64,000 nt of DNA from JBBIND01 sp037444075 (GCA_037444075.1 JBBIND010000009.1:1-64000); one strand, 5' to 3'. Shown: positions 15,098 to 24,953, counted from the stretch's first letter. Numbers and translations: made by a program. The notes: generated by a model not told the origin, from the sequence alone.

Positions 15098-17385
15098 AGG
15101 CGCTCAGCGGATTGACGGAGAGGAAGCCGGCGGTATTACTCCCGCTCAGCCGAGGCTCCATCCGCGCCCGCCAGCGTGGACAAACGCCACTGGGCCATGT
15201 GAACCTTCGGGCGCTGCTCGTGTGCGCCTGGCTGGGGCTTTGCGCGTCGTTGTCGCCGGCCCAGACGTTGGACAAATGCCGTGATTTGCAGGGCACCGGG
15301 CAGGCGCGGCAGGCGGATGCTTGTTATCAGCAACTGCTCTCGTCGGCTGATCCCTACGTGCGCGCCGAAGCTGCCTGGGCGCTGGAGCAGTATCAGGCGG
15401 CCAACGAGTCCTTCCGCAGCGCCTGCGAGCGCGCTCCGAAGAACGCGCTGTGCCGCGCGCGCTGGGGGCGATTCTACCTTGACCGCAGGCAATGGCAGGA
15501 CGCCGGCAAGCTGTTTGCCGAAGCGCTCGAGATACAGCCTGATCACCCGGAAGCGCTGCTCGGTCTGGCCTTGGTTTCGGCGCGCGGTTACGAACGCAAG
15601 GCCGTCGAATTGGCTGGAAAGGCCATCGCTTCCGACCCGAAACTGGTTGACGCGCGCGTCCTGCTGTCTCGCCTCGCGCTCGAAGATGGCAATGAGTCCA
15701 AAGCCGCCGAGGAGGCGCGGAAGGCTCTGGAGGTCGACTCCAAAGCGCTGGACGCCATGGCCATGCTCGCCGCCATCGATTGGCTGAACGACGACCACAA
15801 CACTCCCTGGGCTGAAAGGATTCTGAAGATCAATCCCATGTACGGCGAGGCTTTTGCCACCGCCGGGCATTTCCTGGTTCTTAACCGGCGCTACGAAGAA
15901 GGCGTGCGCTTCTACCGCCGGGCCATCGAGCTGAACCCGAGACTCCACAAAGCGCGCGTCGAACTGGGAATCAACCTGATGCGGCTGGGGCTGGATGACG
16001 AAGCACGAGAGCATCTGGAGCTGAGCTACTCCAACGGTGAGCGTTACGCGGAAGTCGTGAATCCCTTGAGGCTTTTAGACAGCTACAGGAACTTCGAGAC
16101 GTTCACTGGTCCCGCCACCGTTCTTCGGTTGCACCGGCGCGAAGCTGACTTCCTGCGGCCGTATTTTGAATCCGAGCTGACACGGGCTATCCGAACCTTC
16201 GAGAAGAAGTACGGTATGCGCCTGGAGCGTCCCGTAAGGCTGGAGGTCTACCCCGACCACGAAGACTTCGCCGTGCGCGCGCTTGGCATGCCGGGATTGG
16301 GTGCTCTGGGCGTGGCGTTCGGCAACGTGGTGGCCATGGATAGCCCGAGCGGAAGAAAGCCTGGCAGCTTCCACTGGGCCAGCACGCTGTGGCACGAACT
16401 CAGTCACGTGTTCGTGCTGACGGCGACAGGGCACCGTGTGCCGCGCTGGTTTACCGAGGGCATGGCGGTCTATGAGGAGACGGAGGTCTCGCCGGATTGG
16501 GGCGACCGCATCACGCCGGATGTGATCGAGGCGGTCCGTGAAAAGAAACTGCTGCCCGTGGCGCAGTTGGACCGCGGTTTCGTGCGGCCGGAGTACCCGG
16601 CTCAAGTGGTGGTTTCTTATTTCCAGGCGGGCCAGTTGTGCGGCTACATCGCGGAGAAGTGGGGCTACCGGAAACTGCTCGATATGATGCACGCCTTCGG
16701 GAAACGCAAGTCCACGCCTGAAGTTATCGTGCAGGAGTTGGCGCTCGCGCCTGAAGAGTTGGATAAGGCGTTCTTTGCCTGGCTGGATGGCAAACTCTCG
16801 AAGACGGTGCAGGGGTTCGGAGACTGGAAAAACGGAATTCGCAAAATCGCGGCATCGGCCAAAGCGGGCCAGCACAGTGAAGTCATCGAGCAAGGCCGGC
16901 AGATTCGCGATCTCTATCCGGACTACGTCGAAGACGGCAGCGTCTACGAGTTTCTGGCCGAATCCTATCTGGCTTTGGGTGACAAAGCCCGGGCGCGCGA
17001 GCAACTCGCCGCCTACGCACGCATCGGAGGGCGGCATCCGGAGGTGATCAAACGCCTGGCCGGTTTGCTGGAAGAAGCCGGGCAGAAGGCCGAAGCGGCG
17101 CGCGCGCTGGAAAAGCTGAATTACGTCTACCCACAGGACGAAGACCTTCAGAGGCGGCTGGGCACTCTGTGGCTGGAGCAGGGCAACGCTGAGGGCGCCG
17201 TGCGTGCTTTTCACTCCGTGCTGGCGTTGAAGCCGCTGGACAGAGCGGCGGCGCATTTCAATCTGGCGAGCGCCTATCGGGCTGCGCGCAAGAACGAACA
17301 GGCTCTCGAGCAGGTGATTCTGGCGCTGGAAGCAGCCCCGGGATACAGACCGGCGCAAAGGCTGCTATTGGAGCTGAGCCAGTGA
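15094..17385 (+). CDS. secreted TPR protein with a gluzincin-type HExxH peptidase domain
   Basis: 763 aa from the ATG at 15094 (ATGA overlap with the previous gene). The first 35 residues before the hydrophobic stretch are long for a signal peptide; a GTG at 15199 just before NLRALLVCAWLGLCASLSPAQ may be the true start. TPR-like helix pairs fill residues about 60-330. A peptidase MA-type domain follows: YPDHEDFAVRALGMPGLG, then WHELSHVF with His434, Glu435 and His438, and a downstream Glu in RWFTEGMAVYEE as third zinc ligand, the gluzincin arrangement. The C-terminal third is again TPR (ALKPLDRAAAHFNLASAY). It would be a zinc peptidase or zinc-binding scaffold in the periplasm. Nineteen bases separate it from moxR. 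Confidence 0.85.
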   Translation: MKALSGLTERKPAVLLPLSRGSIRARQRGQTPLGHVNLRALLVCAWLGLCASLSPAQTLDKCRDLQGTGQARQADACYQQLLSSADPYVRAEAAWALEQYQAANESFRSACERAPKNALCRARWGRFYLDRRQWQDAGKLFAEALEIQPDHPEALLGLALVSARGYERKAVELAGKAIASDPKLVDARVLLSRLALEDGNESKAAEEARKALEVDSKALDAMAMLAAIDWLNDDHNTPWAERILKINPMYGEAFATAGHFLVLNRRYEEGVRFYRRAIELNPRLHKARVELGINLMRLGLDDEAREHLELSYSNGERYAEVVNPLRLLDSYRNFETFTGPATVLRLHRREADFLRPYFESELTRAIRTFEKKYGMRLERPVRLEVYPDHEDFAVRALGMPGLGALGVAFGNVVAMDSPSGRKPGSFHWASTLWHELSHVFVLTATGHRVPRWFTEGMAVYEETEVSPDWGDRITPDVIEAVREKKLLPVAQLDRGFVRPEYPAQVVVSYFQAGQLCGYIAEKWGYRKLLDMMHAFGKRKSTPEVIVQELALAPEELDKAFFAWLDGKLSKTVQGFGDWKNGIRKIAASAKAGQHSEVIEQGRQIRDLYPDYVEDGSVYEFLAESYLALGDKARAREQLAAYARIGGRHPEVIKRLAGLLEEAGQKAEAARALEKLNYVYPQDEDLQRRLGTLWLEQGNAEGAVRAFHSVLALKPLDRAAAHFNLASAYRAARKNEQALEQVILALEAAPGYRPAQRLLLELSQ

Positions 17386-17404
17386 AGAACAACAAGAGGA
17401 GTCA

Positions 17405-18451
17405 ATGATCAGAGCACATGGCATGATGGCCGGGGGCGGCATAAGTTTGGAAGCAGAGGAACTAAAGCAAAAGATCGTCCGCTTCCAGCATGTACAGGAC
17501 GAAATCCTGTCTCAGGTGCGAAAAGTCATCGTCGGGCAGGATGAAGTGATCGAGCAGGTGCTGATTGCCCTGTTTGTGGGCGGCCACTGCCTGATTACAG
17601 GCATGCCGGGCACGGCCAAGACGCTCATGGTAAGAACCATCGCCCAAACGCTGGGCCTAGTCTTCAAGCGCATTCAATTCACGCCGGACCTGATGCCGTC
17701 GGACATCACCGGTACGGACATCATTGAGGAGGACCCTACCACGGGGCACCGCACGTGGACTTTCGTCCCGGGTCCGATCTTCGCCAACGTGCTTTTGGCG
17801 GATGAAATCAACCGAACCCCGCCAAAGACCCAATCGGCGCTGCTCGAGGCGATGCAGGAGTTGTCCTGCACGGTGCGCGGCAATCACTACACGATCTCGG
17901 CGCCGTTCTTCGTGCTTGCCACGCAGAACCCGATCGAGTTGGAAGGCACCTATCCGCTGCCCGAAGCTCAGCTGGATCGCTTCCTGTTCAACACGATGCT
18001 GGATTATCTTTCGGCCGACGACGAAATGACGGTCATCGAACTGACCACCACCACCGCGGCCGCGCAGCCTGAAGCGGTGACCAACGCGGAGGAAATACGG
18101 GAATTCCAGCGGCTGGTGCGCATGGTTCCGATTGCGCCTTCAGCCGCGCGGCACGCCATTGAACTGGTGCGGGCGACGCGGCCTTCCGATGAGAGCGCGC
18201 CGGATTTCGTCGCGCGCTATGTCAACTTCGGCGCCAGCGTGCGCGCGACGCAGTTTCTGGTTCTGGCGGCAAAGGCTCGCGCGCTGATGAAGCGCCGCTA
18301 CCACGTGAGTTATGAAGACATACGGGCGCTGGCCACGCCAGTATTGCGGCACAGGGTGCTGCTGAACTTCCATGCCGAATCGGACCGGCTGAAAGCCGAC
18401 GACGTCCTGAAACGCCTGCTGGAGTGGAAACCCGCGCCTCGCGGAGATTGA
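17405..18451 (+). CDS. moxR: MoxR family AAA+ ATPase
   Basis: 348 aa. The ATG at 17405 is preceded by AAGAGGAGTCA. Hallmarks are present in order: VIVGQDEVIEQVLIAL, Walker A GMPGTAKT (about residues 66-73), the FTPDLMPSDITGTDI insert typical of MoxR, Walker B LLADEINRTPPK, sensor-1 VLATQNPIELEGTYPLPEAQ with arginine-finger region LDRFLF, and a C-terminal lid. MoxR proteins act as chaperones that fold or activate complexes carrying VWA domains. The next gene (DUF58) and two VWA membrane proteins in the same operon are the expected clients. The stop is one base from the DUF58 start. Confidence 0.95.
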   Translation: MIRAHGMMAGGGISLEAEELKQKIVRFQHVQDEILSQVRKVIVGQDEVIEQVLIALFVGGHCLITGMPGTAKTLMVRTIAQTLGLVFKRIQFTPDLMPSDITGTDIIEEDPTTGHRTWTFVPGPIFANVLLADEINRTPPKTQSALLEAMQELSCTVRGNHYTISAPFFVLATQNPIELEGTYPLPEAQLDRFLFNTMLDYLSADDEMTVIELTTTTAAAQPEAVTNAEEIREFQRLVRMVPIAPSAARHAIELVRATRPSDESAPDFVARYVNFGASVRATQFLVLAAKARALMKRRYHVSYEDIRALATPVLRHRVLLNFHAESDRLKADDVLKRLLEWKPAPRGD

Positions 18452-18452
18452 C

Positions 18453-19340
18453 ATGCTGCAACGCTTCCTGGATCCCGAAGTGCTGGCGCAGATCTCTGGG
18501 TTGGATCTGCTGGCGAAGACCGTCGTGGAGGGTTTTATCGCCGGATTGCACCGCTCGCCGGACTTCGGTTTCAGCCAGGAGTTTGCCGAATACCGGGCCT
18601 ACACGCAGGGGGACGACCTGCGGCACGTGGATTGGAACGTGTTCGCGCGTACCGAACGCTGCTATCTGAAACGCTACCGGGGCGAGACCAACACGCGCAT
18701 TACAGTTCTGGTGGACGTCAGCGGGTCGATGTCCTATGCCTCGCAGCGCGTGAACAAGCTCGACTATGCCCGCTACCTGGCCGCGTCCATCTTCTACCTG
18801 GCCAAGCAGCAGCGCGATGCCGCCGGGTTGATCGTTTTCGATGACGACGTCAGAAACTACCTGCCGCCCTCCGGCCGCCACGGGCAGCTACAGCGGTTGC
18901 TGCACGCCTTGAACGAGGCGCGGCCGGGCAAGCGCACGGATTTCGCCCGGCCGTTTTTCCATTTCCAGCAGTTTCTGAACCGGCCAGGCATTGTGGTGGT
19001 GATTTCGGACTTCTATGAAGAAGCGAGCGCGGTGATCCGCACCGTGGAGCCGCTGCGTTACCGGGGAAATGAACCAATCCTGTTCCATGTTCTGGATCCG
19101 GAGGAGATTAAGCCTGAATTCCGTCAGCCCTTGCTGCTGGAGGACATGGAGAGCGGCGACACGATGGAGGTTTCGCCGGAATACGTGCGGACGGACTACC
19201 GTCTGAAGATGAGCGGGCACATTGAACGTTTGAGCACTCTGGCGCGCAGCGCCGGTTTGGACTACTTCCTGCTCCCGACTGACCGCCCTTTGGATGCGGC
19301 GTTGCGGGAATACCTGACCGTAAGGCAGGGAAGAATGTGA
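18453..19340 (+). CDS. DUF58 domain protein (VWA-like partner of MoxR)
   Basis: 295 aa; GGAG lies just before the ATG. The DUF58 block DFGFSQEFAEYRAYTQGDDL and HVDWNVFARTERCYLKRY are followed by a VWA-like domain with MIDAS residues in LVDVSGSMSY. VISDFYEEASAVI marks the second acidic strand. There is no signal peptide or membrane helix, so it should be cytoplasmic, next to MoxR. DUF58 genes almost always follow moxR; the pair probably loads or remodels the membrane VWA proteins of this operon. Confidence 0.92.
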   Translation: MLQRFLDPEVLAQISGLDLLAKTVVEGFIAGLHRSPDFGFSQEFAEYRAYTQGDDLRHVDWNVFARTERCYLKRYRGETNTRITVLVDVSGSMSYASQRVNKLDYARYLAASIFYLAKQQRDAAGLIVFDDDVRNYLPPSGRHGQLQRLLHALNEARPGKRTDFARPFFHFQQFLNRPGIVVVISDFYEEASAVIRTVEPLRYRGNEPILFHVLDPEEIKPEFRQPLLLEDMESGDTMEVSPEYVRTDYRLKMSGHIERLSTLARSAGLDYFLLPTDRPLDAALREYLTVRQGRM

Positions 19341-19351
19341 GCGGATAATCC

Positions 19352-21358
19352 ATGGGCTTGCTGTCACCTTGGTTCCTGGCTGGTCTGGCGGCGTTGGCGC
19401 TTCCGGTCTGGTTCCATCTGCTGCGCCGGCACAAGAGCGAGCCGCGTCCGTTCAGTTCGCTGATGTTCTTCGAGCGGCGGACACAGAGTTCCATCCGGCA
19501 CAGGCGCCTGCGGTACCTGCTGCTATTCGCGCTGCGCGCGGCGCTTTTTGCCGCGCTGGCGCTGGCGTTTGCCGCACCCTATTTCATGAGCCGTGTGACG
19601 GGAAGTATGGGCGGCGAGAGGCTGGTGGTGCTGGCCATCGATGATTCCGCCAGCATGCGCGCGCGGGACCGGTTGAGCCGCGCGAAGCAGGAAGCGCTGC
19701 GGGCAACTGAGCGTTTGCGGGCGGGCGACAAGGCTCAAGTACTGACCTTCGCCGGCGGCGTCACCATGCTGAGCGACCCGACTCCGGACGTGGCCGTGCT
19801 GCGCGCCGCCATCGAATCCGTGCAGGCGAAAGATGCCAGGAATGCCTACGCCGATTTTGTGAGGGCCCTCAAGTCCATTGCGCAATCATCACGGGTGCCT
19901 GTTGAGGCTCACCTGTTCAGCGACCTGCAAAAGAGCGCGCTGCCATCCGGGTTCGGGGATTTGAGTTTGCCTCTGGGCGTCAGCCTGACTGTGCACGCGC
20001 CGGGTGACGGACCCAAGGGCAATTGGGCTGTGGAGAATGTGACGGCGCCCACCCGGCTTGGAGGTGCGGGCGCCGGACGAATTCAGGCGACGATTGCCGG
20101 ATACGGCACGGAGCCGGCTACCAAGACAGTTTCGCTCGTGATGAACGGCAAGGTGCATGAATCCCGCCGCGTGGAAATTCCGGCCAACGGGCGGGGAGCC
20201 GTTGAGTTCACCATCTCCGATGCGCCCCGAGGCTGGAGCCGCTTGGAGATTCGCCTCGACGACGGGGATGAATACGCGCCGGATGATCGCTATCGGTTTG
20301 CGATGGAACGCCACGAACTGAGCCGCATCCTGTTTTTGCACGAATCGCGTGACACGCGGTCACCGCTCTATTTCCGTACGGCTCTGGAGGCATGCACAGA
20401 GGCGCTCTTCGCAGTGGACGTCAGGACGGTGCAACAGGCGGGCAACGTGAATCCGGCGGAGTACGCCTTCGTGGTGCTCTCCAATGTAGGATTACTTCCC
20501 GAGCCGTTTGAGAAAGCTTTGGTGAAGTTCATAGAAGGCGGAGGCGCTGCGATGATTGTGGTTGGCCCGGTGGCTGCCGCCGCGCCGCAACTGGCAGGTT
20601 TCGAAGGCAGGGCGACGAGTTCCCGCTACTCGGCGAAAGAGGGCGGACGGTTTCAAATGGTTTCCTGGGTGGACGAGTCTCACCCTTCCGTGCGCCGTGC
20701 CAACAAGTGGGCCGGCGTGAAGTTCTACCAGTCGATTCTGGTTGAGTCCGAGGATGCGCGCGTGGTAGCGAGGCTCGCGGACCAGACCCCGGTTCTGCTG
20801 GAAAGCCGGCGCAAAGCGGGCCGGGTTCTGCTGTTTGCGTCGACGCTGGACAACGTCGCCAACGACTTCCCGCTGCATGCCTCGTTTGTGCCCTTCGTCG
20901 AACAGACGGCCCGCTATCTTAGCCGAATCGGGGAGCGGCCGTCGATGCTGACTGTTGGCGCTTATTTGGAACTGAGGCACGGAGATGAGCGCGGCGCCGC
21001 AGTCGAGGTTCTGGACCCGGATGGACGCCGGGTGTTGGGCTTGTCCGAAGCCGCTGTGGTGGAGGGAATCACGCTTGACCGCGAAGGCTACTTCGACGTG
21101 CGCCGGCCGGGCGGCAACTTCGTTGTGGCGGTGAATACCGATCGCCGCGAATCTGATTTCACGCCCATCGAAGAGGAAACGCTCAAGTTGTGGCAAACCA
21201 CCAGCCAAGCGGAATCAGAGAGCGGAACGCCGTACACAGAAACCGAAGCTCAGCCGCGCAGTTTCTGGTGGCCATTGCTGGCGGTCGCGCTGGCGCTTGC
21301 CGCAGTTGAGTCGATTGTGGCCGGGCGGCATTTGAAGGTTGGAAGGGAGGCGGCATGA
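19352..21358 (+). CDS. BatA-like aerotolerance-type membrane protein with VWA domain
   Basis: 668 aa. The N-terminus is the BatA signature: LLSPWFLAGLAALALPVWFHLLRR and then RHRRLRYLLLFALRAALFAALALAF, two membrane helices framing a short Arg-rich loop. A VWA domain follows with an intact D-x-S-x-S (AIDDSASMRARD). A beta-sandwich segment and an amidotransferase-like region (EYAFVVLSNVGLLPEPFEKA) come next, and one C-terminal helix (FWWPLLAVALALAAVESIV) closes it. It would sit in the inner membrane with its domains outside, as a MoxR/DUF58-linked sensor or scaffold. Its TGA overlaps the next ATG. Confidence 0.88.
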   Translation: MGLLSPWFLAGLAALALPVWFHLLRRHKSEPRPFSSLMFFERRTQSSIRHRRLRYLLLFALRAALFAALALAFAAPYFMSRVTGSMGGERLVVLAIDDSASMRARDRLSRAKQEALRATERLRAGDKAQVLTFAGGVTMLSDPTPDVAVLRAAIESVQAKDARNAYADFVRALKSIAQSSRVPVEAHLFSDLQKSALPSGFGDLSLPLGVSLTVHAPGDGPKGNWAVENVTAPTRLGGAGAGRIQATIAGYGTEPATKTVSLVMNGKVHESRRVEIPANGRGAVEFTISDAPRGWSRLEIRLDDGDEYAPDDRYRFAMERHELSRILFLHESRDTRSPLYFRTALEACTEALFAVDVRTVQQAGNVNPAEYAFVVLSNVGLLPEPFEKALVKFIEGGGAAMIVVGPVAAAAPQLAGFEGRATSSRYSAKEGGRFQMVSWVDESHPSVRRANKWAGVKFYQSILVESEDARVVARLADQTPVLLESRRKAGRVLLFASTLDNVANDFPLHASFVPFVEQTARYLSRIGERPSMLTVGAYLELRHGDERGAAVEVLDPDGRRVLGLSEAAVVEGITLDREGYFDVRRPGGNFVVAVNTDRRESDFTPIEEETLKLWQTTSQAESESGTPYTETEAQPRSFWWPLLAVALALAAVESIVAGRHLKVGREAA

Positions 21359-24300
21359 GTTCACTGGAGATTTTGGGGCTATACGTGGATCGTCTCGTAG
21401 CGCGCCTTCGGTTTGCTGCGCTGGCGCGCGGCTTGGGCATTACGGCCTGCATAGCGCTGACCGCTACTGTGGCAGCGGTGCTGGCGGCCAACGCCCAGGC
21501 TTTCTCCCGCACAAGCCTGATCGCCGGGCGGACGGCGCTTCTTCTGGCCCTCGCTCTGGCGGTAGGGTTCGGGCTGATCTGGCCCTTGCTGAAAGCCACC
21601 CGGGGGAAAGCAGCTCGGACGGTTGAAAAGAAACATCCTGAGTTCGAGCAGAGGCTGATCACTTACACGGAGACGTCCGCCGTAAGACCCGAGGATCCTT
21701 TTCTCGAATTGCTTTCAGCGGACACCGTCACGCTGACCAAAGCAGCGGAACCTCGGCGGATCGTCGGCGGCGGCCTGATAGTTGGCTGGTTGTCCTCCGC
21801 CGGAGCGGCGGCGGCAGTCCTGGTGTGGCTCATCCTGGCTGGTCCGGGCTTCTGGGGACATGGAGCCGCGCTGTTATGGGGAGCATCGTCCCGCACGGGC
21901 TCAAGTCCCTTCTACGAAATCGTGGTTGAGCCAGGTGACCGCACAGTGCGGCAAGGCGCCACGCAACTGGTCACGGCGCGTCTGGTGGGCTTCCAGTCTC
22001 AAGCAGTCAAGTTGCTCGCGCAATACCGCGGAACCACCAAGTGGGAAGAAGCGCTGATGGTGCCGGAAGAAGGGACCGGGCGCCACACGTTCCTGTTTGC
22101 CGGCATTTCTCAGACCGTGGATTACTACGTGGCCTCGGGGGCGGTTCGCTCCAGGGCGCACACGCTCACCGTGGTGGATCTGCCCTCGGTCCGGCGCATT
22201 CGCGTCAGTTACACGTATCCCGCCTGGACGGGGCTCAAGCCCGCTTCAGAGGACCCTGGCGGCGACGTCCGCGCGGTGGAAGGCACGGAAGTACAGGTTG
22301 CGGTTGAGACTGACAGGCCGCTGAACGATGGCGCCTTGGTTCTGGATGGTGGCGACATAGAACTGCGCCGGGGAGAAGGCAACTGGCGCCATGCACGCAT
22401 GACGATCCGCAAGGACGGCTCCTACTACATCGCGGGCCGTCATGAAGGCGAACTCGTCAGGTTGACGGATGACTACTTCATTGAAGCGCTCCGGGACGAG
22501 GAACCGTTGGTGCGCATCGCCCGCCCGGGCCGTGATGCAAGAGTCAGCCCGATTGAGGAGGTGACCGTCGTCGTGCAGGCAAACGATGATTTTGGCCTCC
22601 ACAACCTTATGCTCCACTACTCGGTGAACGGCGGCGAAGAGCAAACGGCTCCGCTATTGTCCTCCAAGGGAGACAAGGAGGCTGAGGGCACCGCGACGAT
22701 TTACCTGGAGGACTTTAAGCTGTCTCCCGGCGACGTTGTGGCTGTTTATGCCAGCGCGCGCGACGCGCGTGTGACTGCCCGGACGGACATGTATTTTCTC
22801 GAGGCGCAGCCCTATGAGCGGGAGTTCTCCCAATCTCAGCAAATGGACAGCGGCGGAGGAGGCGGCGGTGGCGAAGGCGACAACGCCGGCCGCATCTCTC
22901 AAAGGCAGAAGGAGATTATCGCCGCCACGTGGAATCAGCTTCGCGACCGCTCGCCCGGCAGGCAGCAGGCCCAAGAGAACGCCAAATTTCTGACCGAGGT
23001 CCAAACGGCGCTCCGCAACCAGGCTCGCTCACTGGCCGAGAGGATGGGCCGGCGTGAGCTGTCGGGCACCAACGAGGAGTTTTCCAGCTTCTCCAAAGAC
23101 ATGCTGCAGGCCGCGGAGGCGATGGGTCCGGCCGCGGAAAGACTCAAGGCCGGGCAGTGGCAGGAGGCTCTGCCGCATGAGCAGAAGGCGCTTCAACACC
23201 TGCTCCGGGCCGAATCCACCTTCCGGCGCATCCAGGTGGCGTTTGGCAACCGCGGCGGCGGTGGAGGAGGCGGCGGAGGAGGCAGCGCGCGCGACCTGGA
23301 GAGCCTGTTCGATCTCGAACTGGACACGGAAATGAACCAGTACGAAGTCGGGCAGAGAGCGGCAACCGGAGAACAGCGCAACCGCGAAGTGGATGAGACC
23401 ATGCAGCGCTTACAGGAACTGGCTCGAAGGCAGCAGGAACTGGCCGAGCAACAACGCCGCCAGCAGCAGTCCTTCCAGCAGCGCTGGCAGCAGGAGATGC
23501 TGCGCCGCGAGGCGGAGCAGTTGCAGCGGCGCCTGGAGCAGTTGTCACGCGGCGGCTCGCAGCAGCAGTCTTCCTCTCAGGCGCAAGGGCAACCTTCGCA
23601 GAGCGGATCCTCATCCGCCACGGCGGGCCGGGCGCAGTCCGGTCAGCAGCGCCAGCAGACGGACCCGCGCATTGAGCAGGCCCTCCGCCGGCTTCAGGAG
23701 GCCACGCAGGACATGAGACGCGCGGGCGACCGTCAGGAAGGCGCTGGCCAGATGGAGACCCGCCGGGCCGCGGACAGGCTGCGGGAAGCCAGCGAACTCA
23801 TGCGCGGTATGCGCCAGCAGCAGAGCGCGGACAGCCTGGACGACGTTCTAAGGCAAGCGGAAGCCATGGCGGAGCAGCAGCGGCAGTTGGCCGAGCGCAT
23901 GAGCCGCACCTTCGGCGCGCAAGCACAGGCCGGAGGACCGCCCAACGCAGTTCCGGCGCTGACCCCCGAGCAAATTAAGCAGAGCCGGGAAATGGCAACC
24001 GAGCGCCAGCGGATGGTGGAGGATCTCGAACGCCTGGAACGGGACATGAAATCCTCCGCAAGGGACCTCTCCAGCAGCCAGCGAACCGCCTCCGCGCGGC
24101 TGAGGGAAGCGCTCGGAGACTTGCAGCAGCAGGAATTGGCCTTGCGCATGCGCTACAACGCCGAGCTGTTGCGGCGAGGCATGGGCGCCTTGGCCTCTCA
24201 ACGGGAGCGTCCCATCACTGAGGGGCTTGAGAACCTGCGCGATCAACTCAGGCAGGCTCAGGCCGCCCTTGGCCGGACGCCCGCCGGACAAGAAGACGCG

Positions 24301-24924
24301 CGCCAGACTCTGGCTCAACTGGAAAGCTTGAGAAACCGCCTGGAGCGGTTAACGGAGAGGCAACAGGCGGGTCAGCGCGGTCAGGAAGCGCAGGGTCAGG
24401 GTGAAGGCGGTAGAGGCTGGCGCGGCCAGGAGAGCGGACGCGAGGCCGGTGGCGGCCAACGGACCCGCGAGGAGACCGGCGTTCAGGGAGGGTGGCGCAC
24501 TCCGGGTCCGCGCAGCGACGATTTTTCGGCCATGAACACCGGCGAGCGCAGAGCCCCCACCGGGGGAGTGGAACCCCGCTTTGGCTCGGCAGCCGATATG
24601 GAGAGGTTGTACCGGGAGAGTATTTCCGACTTGCAGCAACTGCGCGGCCCTCTTTCCGACGACCCGCAGGCCAGCGTGGAACTGCACGAATTGATCCGGC
24701 AGATGCAGAGCCTGGATCCGAGCAGGTTCCCGGGCAATCCGGAGATCCTGGCCCGCATGCACCAACAAGTGCTGCCCATGGTTCAGCAGTTGGAATTGCG
24801 CCTCCGCCGAAAGCTGGATGACGATGCAGCCGGAGTGGTGCGAAGCGGTGCGCGGGAGGAACCTCCAGCCGGATACGCGGACGCCGTGGCGGAGTATTTC
24901 CGCCGCCTGAGCCGCGGCCGTTGA
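21355..24924 (+). CDS. very large DUF4175-like membrane protein with Gly- and Gln-rich coiled coils
   Basis: 1189 aa; GGGAGGCGGC precedes the ATG, which overlaps the batA-like stop. Three hydrophobic helices (about residues 20-45, 55-80 and 140-170) precede an extracytoplasmic region with Ig-like beta segments (FYEIVVEPGDRTVRQGATQL, YPAWTGLKPASEDPGG). After about residue 495 come a seven-Gly tract and a longer Gly tract near 640. A very Gln/Arg-rich helical region follows (AEQQRRQQQSFQQRWQQEML and similar, about 680-900), then a Gly/Arg/Gln-rich low-complexity part to about 1050 and a short ordered end. This matches the DUF4175 type found with MoxR/BatA genes. It might form long coiled coils crossing the periplasm. 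It is the last gene of the operon. Confidence 0.8.
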   Translation: MSSLEILGLYVDRLVARLRFAALARGLGITACIALTATVAAVLAANAQAFSRTSLIAGRTALLLALALAVGFGLIWPLLKATRGKAARTVEKKHPEFEQRLITYTETSAVRPEDPFLELLSADTVTLTKAAEPRRIVGGGLIVGWLSSAGAAAAVLVWLILAGPGFWGHGAALLWGASSRTGSSPFYEIVVEPGDRTVRQGATQLVTARLVGFQSQAVKLLAQYRGTTKWEEALMVPEEGTGRHTFLFAGISQTVDYYVASGAVRSRAHTLTVVDLPSVRRIRVSYTYPAWTGLKPASEDPGGDVRAVEGTEVQVAVETDRPLNDGALVLDGGDIELRRGEGNWRHARMTIRKDGSYYIAGRHEGELVRLTDDYFIEALRDEEPLVRIARPGRDARVSPIEEVTVVVQANDDFGLHNLMLHYSVNGGEEQTAPLLSSKGDKEAEGTATIYLEDFKLSPGDVVAVYASARDARVTARTDMYFLEAQPYEREFSQSQQMDSGGGGGGGEGDNAGRISQRQKEIIAATWNQLRDRSPGRQQAQENAKFLTEVQTALRNQARSLAERMGRRELSGTNEEFSSFSKDMLQAAEAMGPAAERLKAGQWQEALPHEQKALQHLLRAESTFRRIQVAFGNRGGGGGGGGGGSARDLESLFDLELDTEMNQYEVGQRAATGEQRNREVDETMQRLQELARRQQELAEQQRRQQQSFQQRWQQEMLRREAEQLQRRLEQLSRGGSQQQSSSQAQGQPSQSGSSSATAGRAQSGQQRQQTDPRIEQALRRLQEATQDMRRAGDRQEGAGQMETRRAADRLREASELMRGMRQQQSADSLDDVLRQAEAMAEQQRQLAERMSRTFGAQAQAGGPPNAVPALTPEQIKQSREMATERQRMVEDLERLERDMKSSARDLSSSQRTASARLREALGDLQQQELALRMRYNAELLRRGMGALASQRERPITEGLENLRDQLRQAQAALGRTPAGQEDARQTLAQLESLRNRLERLTERQQAGQRGQEAQGQGEGGRGWRGQESGREAGGGQRTREETGVQGGWRTPGPRSDDFSAMNTGERRAPTGGVEPRFGSAADMERLYRESISDLQQLRGPLSDDPQASVELHELIRQMQSLDPSRFPGNPEILARMHQQVLPMVQQLELRLRRKLDDDAAGVVRSGAREEPPAGYADAVAEYFRRLSRGR

Positions 24925-24953
24925 CACAGACCTGACGCGTACCAAGGGATTCG

